NCBI RefSeq assembly: GCF_028009165.1
Contig: NC_079246.1
Span: 1,736,001-1,800,000 of the forward strand
DNA from: Akanthomyces muscarius
Taxonomy: Eukaryota; Ascomycota; Sordariomycetes; Hypocreales; Cordycipitaceae
Reading direction: 5' to 3'
Length of the DNA: 64,000 nt
Shown here: positions 34,661-44,988 of the stretch, in pieces
Numbering within the stretch: the first letter of the stretch is position 1
Layout of the letters: the number at the start of each line of letters is the position of its first letter
Position numbers and translations under genes: made by a program
The notes under the pieces: generated by a model
What the model saw: only the letters and a program-made list of their open reading frames with translations
What the model was told of the DNA's origin: nothing
Database searches by the model: none

Positions 34661-36699
34661 GAGCAACTGATTATTCGAGAAAATTTGTGTGCGTGCAGAA
34701 TAGGCCGACGAAGCAGGGGGGATGCTGTGCTACAACGTCGAGGGCTGGGGAGCCAAGGGTATTGCACTGGCAGAGGGCTATCAAGAACGAGACGGCAGGA
34801 TGTCTCCAAAGCACATGCTGGAGACTGAAAAGGCCCGCGAGAAGAAAATTGGGATGGTGCTGTGGAAAGAAGCTGGGGACGAGTTTTGGGCGTTTGTGAT
34901 AAACGCTCGCTGTTGGGCACATGTGACGCTGGGTCGAGGAAGAATTGATTGTGGGCTTGTTGCGTTTGTGGCAAACAGGACGAAGAGGTCAAACGGCGTT
35001 GGGCCAGCAGGCGGCAGATGGGAATCGCGTGCGGCGAATTTGTTGGCAGTTGGAGGTGACTGGGACCTTGAAGACCGGAGCCGACAGGATGATGACAGTG
35101 AATCGACTCGGCCGGCCGAAAGGTAAGGTAGGTAGCAGTGGCTCGAGGCACCCAACGTCACAGCCAGGATGTCGAGGATGCACAAGGGGGAAGCGATACG
35201 AAGGGGATGGCACAACACAGGATTCGCAGGTGTTGAAGAGACGGGGGGCGTACCTCTGAGGCGCAACTGGCGTCAAACCTGCGCTGTTGGCCGTAGCAGC
35301 GTCGTCTGGAGAAAGTGGCACTGGGTTATCGCCTGCCGGTGTTCGTTCTGCCATGCCCGGACTACGCCATTAGTAGATTTGGCGCGGAGCTCGAAGCGGG
35401 CAGCAGAGTGTTTCGCCGTTGGCTACGTCGATGATATACGGGTCGTTGGTGCGCGTGCGTAGAGAGAGGCCGAAGGGCAGACGAGAATGAATGGCGAAGT
35501 CGTGGGCGTGGAGGAGGAAGAGGAGAGGTGTGGTGGTTGTCGTGAAGTCTGGCCTCCGGTGTGCGGGTAGCAGTTGGTGCGGGCAGATGGTGCGCGGTGC
35601 GGCGGTCAGGTGTCTTATTAGGTAGGAGAGGTGCCAGAGCACAGCACTTTATTATCGGCACCAGCTACGACGGTGCCTAAGAAGAAGGCACAAGGTAGGG
35701 CCTGCTCCAGATATATATTGTGGGCATTCGCCGTTGTATGATGCAATTTACTGCATAATTAATTATTGCTGCATTTTTCAGGATGGAAATTATACAAGAC
35801 AATGTGTTATTAGCTGTCCTCGAGGCTTAATAATACGTCCTCTGTCGGGCCATACCTGCACACTGGAGGCACAATCGAGACACTGGATGGTGTGCGCGCA
35901 CGACTCGGAGAATGTACCAGATGGCTCTGTAATCTGTTTCATCATCGGGGGCACTTGGCTCATAGGTACATCCCCGCTGGAGTAACCACAGGGCCTGGCA
36001 ATTCGCCCATAGCGAGTCCAGTCCCCTGGGAACCCTGGCCGCTGGTGAGCCCGCTGACAGCCTGATTGTCACCATGAATCGGGTTCCGGCTCCGGCGTGG
36101 TGGGGAATCTTAGCGCCCGCGGTCCATCGCTGACCGAACAGGGCCATAACACAAGGTAACTACCATGATGAATATGTAGGTGGTGGCTGGGCGCTCGCTA
36201 CATATTTGCCAGCTCGACACCTTGCCCATGATCGGAACCATCCAGGTGCAACTTTTGTCTTTTCATACCTGTACCTCGAAAGAAGAAATGTCTTGTGCAT
36301 TATGACACAGAAAACACCCCTGTCCGTAAATTCTAGGAGTTGCGGGGAATGAAAGCAGGACATATGGAATAGAAAAACAAGAAGAATAAAAGAACAAGAC
36401 AAATAGAAAGGCCATGAGACGGGAAAAGGTGACCGAAGTAGGAGCCCCGTAAAATAACACACAATTCTTTATCATAATATAGTCAAGACGCTACTGAGGA
36501 ATATGGTACAACACAGGCAACTGTAGTGCCCGTCACACGCGACAAACCTCGATGGGAAACTGCCCATGTACAGACACCTCATACCGGCCGACAAGCTCTT
36601 CCAGAATTATTGCGCGATCTACTTCCTGACTTGCGTCTATATATTTACTCTGTTTTTCCAAAGTTTACTCTTTTTTTTCTATTTCATACATTGACTCGT
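34661..36699. other. 2-kb gene-poor region between UFD4 and BCKDH E1-alpha
   Basis: Both flanking genes are on the minus strand, so this holds the UFD4 promoter and the trailer of the E1-alpha gene. An ATG-started 134-codon frame at 34722-35126 (plus) and opposing minus frames of similar size lack domains, conserved motifs or splice support. From 35730 onward the DNA is AT-richer and stop-dense. A non-coding transcript cannot be excluded. Confidence 0.4.
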
Positions 36700-38116
36700 T
36701 TATGACTTCAGCGTCTCCTTTCCACCCTCAAACTCACCCACGTCATACTCGTCAGGGTACTTGTCAATCAGCTCCTTCAGCTCCTGCATCTGCGCCTTGA
36801 GCCCCGGCGTCAGCTCATCGTAAATGTCCTCAAACATGGTGTTCATCGCCGGCTTCTTTTCCTTCTCCGCGGCGCTAAACTCCCTGAGCACCTCCTTGCG
36901 CAGCGCGTCGCGGGCCTCTTTCTCCTTGGCCTCGTCCCAGTAGCCCTTGGCCTCCATCCACTTTCGCAGGCGCGTCAGCGGGTTGTCTCGGCGCTTCCAG
37001 TCCTCCACCTCGACGCGCGCACGGTACGCAAATGAGTCGTCCGAGGTGCTGTGATGGGAGACGCGGTAGGTCATGGCCTCGATGAGCACAGGCTTGCCGC
37101 CGTCCTGAAGGGCGAGCTCGCGGGCCTTCTTGGTGGCCTCGCGGACGGCCCAAATGTCATTGCCATCAACGCGGATGGTGTCGATGCCGTAGCCGATACC
37201 ACGGCTAGCAATGCCGTCACCGCGGTATTGCTCCAAGGTGGGAGTAGAGATGGCGTATCCGTTGTTGCGGCAGATGAAAATGACCGGGCAGGATCTGGTG
37301 GCAGCAATGTTCATGGCGGCGTGGAAATCGCCCTCACTGGCAGCACCCTCTCCGAAGAAGACGGCGCAGACGCGAGCCTTGGACTCGGGGTTCTGCATCT
37401 TCTGTAGCTTCAGCGCATATCCCGCGCCGGAAGCCTGCGGCAGCTGCGTGGCTAGAGGTGACGAGATTGTGTGCTGTGTCCACCGTCAGTTTACTGCACT
37501 TCAAGTTCTTGATCAAGAAGAAAATACGTACCACATTAAGCTTCTTGCTGCCGTAGTGGATCGGCATATTTCTGCCCTTGCCGGGGTCGTTTCTGTTGGA
37601 GAATAGTTGCGACATGAACTCCTTGGTTGTGAAGCCTCTCTCCTTGAACAGGCCCTGCTCGCGGTATTGGCAGAAGACGACATCCTCGGGGTCCAACACG
37701 CTCGACGTTCCCACGCTGACAGCTTCTTCGCCGGCGCTGACCATGTAAAAACTAAGACGTCCCTGTCGCTGAGCATCAAACATAATCAAGTCCATGATGG
37801 AGATGAATAGCATATCCTTGTACAACTTGACAACCTGCTCCTCCGCAATGTCCGGCTCAAAAGAACTGTCAACAACGACGCCATGTTGGTCGACCACTCG
37901 GTACGTGGGCAGGGCTTTGTACGATTCCGGGTTCTCAAAGTTGAGACTGTGTGTGAAGGCGCTCTTGAGCGCACCGGGGAACTGGACAAACTCCGAGTTG
38001 GGTCGCTGCGAGACGCTGCTGGCAGCGCGGACGGGGACAAGGGCGGCCACGCGCGACCTGGCGACGGCGGCCGTGGCCCCACGCAGTTGTACTCGTTGCA
38101 GCATGCGAGCCTTCAT
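36700..38116 (-). CDS. BCKDHA: branched-chain 2-oxoacid dehydrogenase E1 component alpha subunit
   Basis: Mitochondrial thiamine-diphosphate enzyme subunit that decarboxylates the keto acids of Leu, Ile and Val. Exons 38116-37532 and 37473-36700 give 452 residues; the 58-nt phase-0 intron (GTACGT..CAG) joins GSKKLNV to HTISSPLATQLPQA. The first 35 residues are Arg/Val/Ala-rich, a presequence. ThDP motif GEGAASEGDFHAAMN..CRNNGYAIS is complete, followed by GDGIASRGIGYGIDTIRVDGND and the loop YRVSHHSTSDDS that carries the regulatory phosphoserine in mammals. QYREQGL and GKGRNMPIHYGS favour BCKDH over pyruvate dehydrogenase. The BCKDH E1-beta partner is not in the window. Confidence 0.95.
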
Positions 38117-38706
38117 TGTGTGTCGTCTGAAGCCGTATCCCGCCTCGTGGGTGATGCAGAAAAAAAAGAGTGTGTAGTTGTAGAGCCCGCAGCGGCACGG
38201 GAATTCAAATTCTGGGGAAATGGCGTTGCTCGGCTCGTGGTGGTTGTTTGGGGTCGATTGGGGACGAAGCCGACACAGAGCGACGTCACTTTGAGCCGAC
38301 TGAACCCGCTAAGCCGTAGGCCGAAAGCGTGGGTTGCGGCACCAGAACCGGCCAAGACTTTGGTCAGCACAATACCGCTGCGAGCGGGCTGGGCCGAGCA
38401 ACAACACCGTAATTAGTGCCTAGAACGCTTGGCTGTTGGGAGAAATTTATTTTTGCGTATACTTGCAAGCCTGCTATCAGGATTACTCGTCCGTTTGCTA
38501 CTGTGATGCTGGCACTGCATCGATGTACACAGCAGTGTGCGCCGCCAGCTGGCGGCGTCGTTTGCTTACAGCCTCTCGCACAAAACAAAACAGTGAATGA
38601 GTGTCAAAATATGAATTGGGTAGAAAATTCCCATTTTGTAATACTCACAATAGTCGTTCGTTCCTAGTCGACAAGAATCGGTGCATCGCCAACTGTCGGC
38701 TTAACA
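38117..38706. promoter_or_regulatory. divergent upstream region
   Basis: A 590-nt gap between the E1-alpha start codon and that of the small membrane protein. C/G-rich near E1-alpha, AT-rich near the small gene. No additional gene or RNA recognised. Confidence 0.4.
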
Positions 38707-38949
38707 ATGACCACGTCCAAAACCGGCCTCCTGGTAACCATTCTAGTGGTCCTTGTCGTTGTCGCCCTTGTAGGTTTTGGGCTGCGATTTTTGATCAACC
38801 GTTTAGTGCACACGGTGCAAGCCAAGAGAGCAAGAGACGAGGAAGAAGCAGAGGAGGAAGACGCCGAGGCGGATTCAGAGGCAGCGACTGCATTCAGCGC
38901 TGAGCCACCTACTGAGGCGCCGGAGCCTGAAGCATCAGCCAAGAAATAG
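38707..38949 (+). CDS. small single-pass membrane protein, unknown
   Basis: An 80-residue single-exon frame with ATG in AACAATGAC context. Residues 8-30 form one strong transmembrane helix (LLVTILVVLVVVALVGFGL), followed by a short basic segment (RFLINRL, QAKRARD) and a Glu/Ala/Pro-rich acidic tail ending in Lys-Lys. By the positive-inside rule the C-terminal side would be cytosolic; the KK end could act as an ER retrieval signal, but KKxx spacing is not met. No family recognised. It is short, so coding status rests on the helix-plus-tail organisation and good start context. Confidence 0.55.
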   Translation: MTTSKTGLLVTILVVLVVVALVGFGLRFLINRLVHTVQAKRARDEEEAEEEDAEADSEAATAFSAEPPTEAPEPEASAKK

Positions 38950-39268
38950 CAACACCGCGTTGGCAAATCAACCCGAAGCTTGTCTGCACAAATTCCAGCC
39001 TCAACAGAAGATCTTCTCGGGCCATCTCATAACCAAACGAACCCGTTCATAATAAACCAAGATCGTCGGTGCACTAGATCGAGCAGAGCTGCACCGAACG
39101 AAGCGGCAGTGGAGCCCGCGTAACTGCATTGAGCCGCAAAGGTCCAAAAAAAAAATCCAGGCACGGCATCGACCTCTCAATCGACCCATACCATTTTCCA
39201 TCGGGGAGGGACAAGCTCAATCGGCCGAGTTCCAACACAGAACACACCGTCACGGGGAAATTACAACA
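38950..39268. other. intergenic, tandem genes
   Basis: A 319-nt gap upstream of COQ5. Contains an A-run at 39149-39156. Nothing else recognised. Confidence 0.4.
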
Positions 39269-40286
39269 ATGGCCTCGAGACATGGCCTGCGGACGTGCGC
39301 CGCTTCTATGCGCGCCGCGGCTGCGCGACAGCAGCCCATCCGCCAAATCAGCACCACGGCGGCCCGCCGCCACGACACCGAGCGGCAGCAGCAGCAGGGC
39401 CGCACCACACATTTCGGCTTCGAGACGGTCAATGAGGCCGAAAAGGCCGGACGCGTCGCCGGCGTCTTCACCAGCGTTGCCGAATCCTACGATAAGATGA
39501 ACGACCTCATGTCCTTTGGCGTGCACCGTCTGTGGAAGTACGCACCCACCGCCGGCCTCCCCTGCCGAGAACCTCTCTCGTGATAATGAGAAACAATTGC
39601 TGACTCTGTCCTTTCCTTTCCACTACAGGGACTACTTTGTATCGTCGCTGAACCCCGGCGCGACGACGCCCCTCGGCCGTCCGCAGAGGATCCTCGACGT
39701 CGCCGGCGGCACCGGCGACATTGCCTTTCGCATGGTCGAGCACGCGCACAGCCAAAACGCCAACCCCAACATCCACGTCACCGTCTCCGACATCAACCCG
39801 GCCATGCTCGACGTCGGCCGCCAGCGCTCCCTCCGCCTGCCCGCCTCGCACCAGACGTGCCTCGGCTGGCTCGAGGCCAACGCTGAGCAGCTACCCGCCA
39901 GCGTCGCCGACAGCTCCCTCGACCTCTACACCGTCGCCTTTGGCATCCGCAACTTCACCGACATTCCCGCCGCCCTGCGCGAGGCCCATCGCGTGCTCAA
40001 GCCTGGCGGCGTCTTCGCCTGCATGGAGTTCAGCAAGGTCGGCAACCCGCTGCTCAACGCCATCTACAAGCAGTGGTCCTTCAGCGCCATCCCCCTCATC
40101 GGCCAGCTCGTCGCCGCCGACCGCGACAGCTACCAGTACCTCGTCGAGAGCATTGAGCGCTTCCCCAGCCAGGACGAGTTCAGGGATATGATCAAGGATG
40201 CTGGCTTCGAGGTTGCAGGTTGTGGATACGAGAATCTGACGGGTGGCGTGGCCGCCATTCATAAGGGCATCAAGCCACTGAAATAA
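39269..40286 (+). CDS. COQ5: 2-methoxy-6-polyprenyl-1,4-benzoquinol methylase (Coq5)
   Basis: SAM-dependent C-methyltransferase of mitochondrial ubiquinone synthesis, part of the CoQ synthome. Exons 39269-39537 and 39629-40286 give 308 residues; the 91-nt intron starts GTACGC, ends CTACAG and restores [15 protein letters not shown] presequence ([16 protein letters not shown]) precedes THFGFETV and [19 protein letters not shown], the UbiE/COQ5 signature. SAM motif I is [15 protein letters not shown]; the second signature is [17 protein letters not shown]; the C-terminus [16 protein letters not shown] is canonical. Confidence 0.96.
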
Positions 40287-40781
40287 AGTGCATCTTCTGA
40301 CGTCAAGAGCCAAGAGACGAAACAGCTTGTATTACTATGAGAGAGAAGATCCAGTGGCAAACACGAGGGCGGCGAGTTTTACAATTCTGTTGCTTACCTC
40401 TTGCCTAGAAACTATTGTATAGAATGTATTATAGACAAGAACGGAAAAATCACTCCAAAAAGTCACCACTGAATTAGTCCACAGTAAATGGATATATGTT
40501 CCGTTGTTTTTTTCGCTGCTTTTTAAACAAAATAACTCTCTGTGGCTGAACTCCGTACAACTTGGAAAATATCAAGGCAAATCCCCAATGCCGCCGGCCG
40601 GGCAAAATGTCCGTAGCATCATAAAGTACAAGTACCAGGAATCGCCCATCCTATTCTTTTTTCTTCCTTGCAGAAAACAAATAGTAAATACACACTTCTC
40701 CCCAAATATTGTCGTCTTTCTGCCACCACCAGATACCAAATTAATTTTTCTTCCAATCGGCCAGAACATTACGCCGTCTCT
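40287..40781. other. convergent intergenic region
   Basis: A 495-nt gap between the stop codons of COQ5 and the DUF2433 gene, with AT-rich trailers. No gene called. Confidence 0.45.
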
Positions 40782-42919
40782 TTACTCTGCGCCGGCGCCA
40801 GCGGGCGAGGATGTGCCAGCGTCACCCTTGCCTCCGCGGCCGCGACCACCTCGGCCGCGGTCACCGCCTCGGCCGCGACCACCGCGCCCACCGCGCCCAC
40901 CGCGAATGTTGCTTTCAGAGTCACTGGCTCCTCCAGCACTGCGGTATCCGCTGGCGCTGGCACCGCCGCGTCCACTGCCGCCCCAGTTTCCAGCACCACC
41001 ACGAGCACTGACCTTGGTCTCTCGGGGCTGGAAGATCTTAACCCAGGGCTTGCTGCGGTCCTCCGAGGTCCTTGTCTTGACGGAGTCTGGCAGATTGTTC
41101 ATGGCAGTGTCTCGTTCGATGATGTTCTTGAACTGAACAACCTTGTTCGAGCTACCCCACTTGTCGATCTTGATAATCTTCGCCTTGTCCTCGTTGTTGA
41201 ACAATTCGCGACACTGATCCTCTGTGCTGACATTCATGATGAACAGACCGATGATATCGGAGGGGACAATCTTGGGAGGTGGGGAATTAACAGGCTCAGG
41301 GCCGCCGTTGGCTGAAGCAGGAGTCTTCTCCGAGTCCTTGTTGGCGTTGCTCTGGTTGGGCTGAGGAGTGGCCGGCTTGGCTGGTGTGGAACCCTTGGTC
41401 TGCTTCTCATGCTTCTCATGCTTCTCGTGTTTCTCGGGAGCCGGACGAGAAGCGAGGGCTGCAGAAGCGGGAGGAGGTGTAGGGGCACTGGCAGAGGTTG
41501 ATGTGACGGGCGCACTGGCGGCAGAGCCAGGCTGCTGCTTGGCTCCTCTATGAGAAAAGTTGAAACCCTGAGCGCGCATCTCTGTGCCAATACGGCCGTC
41601 TTGGATCTCCAAAACAAGATAGCCAAAAGCGGCATCGGCCAAGTTGAAGTTCCACATGTTTTTAAATGCGCTCTCATCAACCTGTCCGAGGGCAGCATGA
41701 CCACTAACCGGGCCGCCGAAGGGGTTGCCGCCAGCGGCGGTAGTAGGCATCTTTTCTACAATCTGGAGGGCGTTCTTGAGGAGGTTCTGTTGAGCTTCAT
41801 TTTGAGCGATGGCGGGCTCAACCTCGCCCTTGACAGTTTCCCAAACGTCGTTGAAGGAGGCCTTGGAGGCAGCGAGCTTGCCACGGTAGTGGTCAAGCGT
41901 AGGGTTGACGCTGAACTCGTTGTAAGAGCTTCCGTAGCGGAAATGAAGGCCAGCCGAGACTGAGAAATCGGCCTTCAGTGCCACGGAAAGCTGGTTAAGA
42001 ATACCCTCTCTAGCGGGAGAGGCATGGGTGATGAAGACGCGAGTTTCGGTCGGATCGTAAACTCTGTGAGCAGTGTCTACCAGCTCACCCATTTGGAGAA
42101 GGGTAGTCCACATCGTGCCCTGTCCACCGGCGATGGTGGTGCGGCCCTCTCCATTGTCAAAGAGCTTGTGCATAACAACTGCACCACCGAGACCCAGCAG
42201 ACGCAGCTTGACGCCGCCAATCTCTAGCAGCATGGATCTGGCCTCATCAATGATGTGGAGATTGTGGACCTTGTATTCGGAGGATCGAAACTTTTCAAGG
42301 ACACGAACATCTTCGCAGGCACCCCAAACAGTGTGAACAGGCACGTCGAGCTTGAGTTCGCCGCTAAGAAGCAAGGGGAGCTCGGAGAGAGGCAGGTCGC
42401 TAGCGGGGAATCGAGACTTGATGGGGCCAGGTCCCCCTTGTTGGATGGCCTTCTTGACGGGCTCTGGGATGAGGGGAGAGTACTGGGCGACGTGCTTCAG
42501 CGTCTTCTCGACGATCCTATCGAGAGATGTATCATCGTAGAAACCGAAGTCGCCAGTGTGGATGATGTAGTTGGCGCGGGCCTGTTTGGCAAGGTCGTTG
42601 AGCGATCGCAGGTTACCTAGGGAAGTCAGCTTTGCATTCCGAGAAAACAAATTTGCAGGTGGTAAGTACCTCGGACATCAGCGATGCAGAGAACTCGCAT
42701 AGGACCATTCTGGATGACACGGCCCTGGTTCGGCAGAAGAGGAGCAGCTCCCGGCTGAGGGACACCACCGTTCTGCATGTAGCCTTGGTTGTTGTTATAT
42801 GTCCTAGGCTGGTTCAAATTAGCCATGTTGTTTGGAAGGCGTTGCTGACCCCATTGAATGGAAGCTGGGTGTGCGTTTGTCTGTGCTGGCGGCCGGGCAG
42901 CGTAGAATGATTGAGTCAT
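40782..42919 (-). CDS. DUF2433 metallophosphoesterase-like protein with C-terminal RGG domain
   Basis: Fungal protein of 694 residues from exons 42919-42670 and 42616-40782; the 53-nt intron joins MRVLCIADVRG to NLRSLNDLAKQ. Residues 70-400 have a calcineurin-like phosphoesterase layout (CIADVRGNLRSL, IIHTGDFGFYDD, VHTVWGACEDVRVL, VFITHASPAREGIL), matching what I know as DUF2433. The usual DxH first motif reads DVR and the GNHE motif reads GACED, so catalysis is doubtful. A low-complexity linker with a triple EKH repeat follows, then an RRM-like segment near 545-605 (IIGLFIMNVSTEDQCRELF, KVVQFKNIIERDTAM) and a GRGG/RGG-rich tail, pointing to RNA binding. An upstream in-frame ATG (43183-43185) followed by GTAAGT could give a longer N-terminus via a 230-nt intron. 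Confidence 0.85.
41401..41432 (-). repeat. 9-bp tandem repeat encoding Glu-Lys-His
   Basis: Three and a half copies of TGCTTCTCA-type units in the linker of the DUF2433 protein, reading EKH-EKH-EKH-EKQ on the minus strand. Confidence 0.85.
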
Positions 42920-44988
42920 GGTTTTTTTTTTGCGATGTCGCGAACACTGTTGCAGATGCGAAGGGAAGAACGAGGCACAGGAGGGAAGCAAGAGGGAGAG
43001 AACGAGGCAGATGCAGTCGCACGAGGGGTGAGCAAATTGCGAACGAGCCCGTTTGCTGTATCACCTGCTGGGCCGGCAGCTCGTTACAGCTGGCAGCACG
43101 CGTTGTTGGAGGCGGCGCCCCGACATGCACAGCAGCTGCAAGGCAACCAAGATAGGGGATAGAAGCAGTGACTTACCGCGGCCATTCTATCGCGTAAAAA
43201 ACAGATGCGCGCGGAACTGGTATATTAAAAGAGGAGTCAGGGAATCAAGGACGGTTGGCGATAGGGAGGATGCGACGCCAGAAAGGAAGACGAAATGGTG
43301 GAAGTCGGGGGTTGGAGATGAGGCGAGGAGAATAGGTTGCGGCGCGCGCTGCAGCAAAGGCGATTCGATTTTAGTGTTCGCGCGGTCGCCAGAGTGCTGG
43401 AGCGGTGCTAAGGCAGTGAGCTCTTATGGGGCCCTGGAGATAATTTTTTGGTACAAAGACAACAAGGGTGGGTGCCACAGCTTGCGAGGCGCAAGGGGAA
43501 AATGCGCTGTGGGGCAATTTCGGGGTGGTCTTGTTAGCTTTGGCTAGATGGCTGGATGGCTAGGTACCCAGTAGGCAGGTAGGTAGTTATTTATTGGTAG
43601 GGCAGCAATTGAGTAATAAGATGGATGTTGCACAGTCTGGGTGCAAGTTAAACGAGAGCTATTTTTATTTATTTTATTTTCTTACTTCTTTACTTTTCAT
43701 GTCTGAGACTTGTGGTGTCATTAAATATTTTCTTTAAGCACTTGTGGCTATGCTAGGCTCATCACCGCTAGCAGAGTTGCAGACAGGTGACAGGTTGGGG
43801 TGTCTCCAACTTACAGCCTGTAATACTGGTACAATACGGCTACACTGCACCACCCCCAACTGAACCCGCGATGCAGGCATTCACTTTAGCCCTTTTCAGA
43901 GGAATAGAGTCTCTCATGTTATATGCTTAACGTGTGTTTACTTTCGTCCGTTGCTATCCCATAAGCCGCGTGGATGCAGTTTCTTCACCAAGCTTTCCTC
44001 AGCTCCGTGGCAGTCTGTTTCCAGTTCGAGACCTGTACTGGCATCGAGGCCTACCCCTGTTTGGCGGTCTGTTTGTAAAGGTGGCGACGTTGTCTGGCAG
44101 GATGTCACTTTCTTGTTGGTGTGCCGGGTGGCGGCCAACACTCTTTGCCCAAGTTGGTGGCTTTGAGCACAGCCAGAGAATCTCAAAGGCGCTTGCGCGC
44201 GGCCACCAGCCACAGACTGAGATCTAGCTATGGGATTGTCCAAGTTTGCGTCACCAGGTCAATGCACCAACATCTCGGCTAGGGCTGGGCGTCGGGCCTG
44301 TGGTCGGTCGGTCGGTGAATAACTTCTTGGCGCAATACTACTAGTATATATTACAGTATTGCGTATTTTATTACCCAGCGAGTGGTAATAAATGAACGAA
44401 CGGTCGTACAGATAGAGAGTCCCTCGCTCCATGGGCCACGTGATGTGGGCGGCAATTGGGAGGAACTCGACTAGCCTTGTGGACGCTGCCAGCCACGGCC
44501 ACTGATAGGTACATGGAGGTACCTTGTGGGGCCGCTCAAGCACGCCGCCAGCTGCCCCGTTTCCTTGGCACAGGCACTGTCCAGCCAGGTACCAGTGACT
44601 TCTCCAGGTTGCTGCGCCATGAGGGCCTCCAGGGACAGGACATCGCCGTCAGTTACCACACCGGCCCAGCAGTGAAATCGTCCAACATAGCCCGCTCTTG
44701 ATCGCCCTCCCGCAAGATATCGCGAACCGACGCCTTATCCGGACCATCCGCTTCCTCCTGTTTCGCTTCGGCGCGTCATGCGACAGTAGTACTTACATGA
44801 CAGCCACCGTTCTCAGGAGTTGTCGGGTTTCTTGACCCCCCGTTTTGACGACAGCGCCACTACGCGCCAACCGCAACCTAGGACCCCTACATGCAGGACG
44901 ACAGAGAATAACGATCAAAATCGGCTGCACTGTGCGAGACAGTCTATAGACGGGGACTTTTGGCGGGTCGGCCTTGTCTTCGGCCAAT
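42920..44988. other. 2-kb divergent intergenic region (DUF2433 gene / ZDS1)
   Basis: Upstream region of both flanking genes. Near the left end an ATG (43185 on minus) followed by GTAAGT and an acceptor at 42947 marks a probable leader intron of the DUF2433 gene. A GGTACC/GTAGG repeat lies at 43561-43588, followed by AT-rich DNA (43640-43740) and a GGTC tandem near 44304-44317. Frames of 100-160 codons here lack ATG starts or domains. Confidence 0.45.
43561..43588. repeat. GGTACC/GTAGGTAG repeat
   Basis: TAGGTACCCAGTAGGCAGGTAGGTAG, an imperfect reverse-oriented copy of the intergenic repeat seen at 8338 and 20004. Confidence 0.65.

Noticed and set aside
34722..35126. 134-codon ATG-started frame upstream of UFD4
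   Set aside because: Overlapped by equally long frames on the other strand, with no motif or intron support.
43053..43547. 164-codon frame in the gap before ZDS1
   Set aside because: No ATG start and covers the probable leader exon of the opposite-strand gene.
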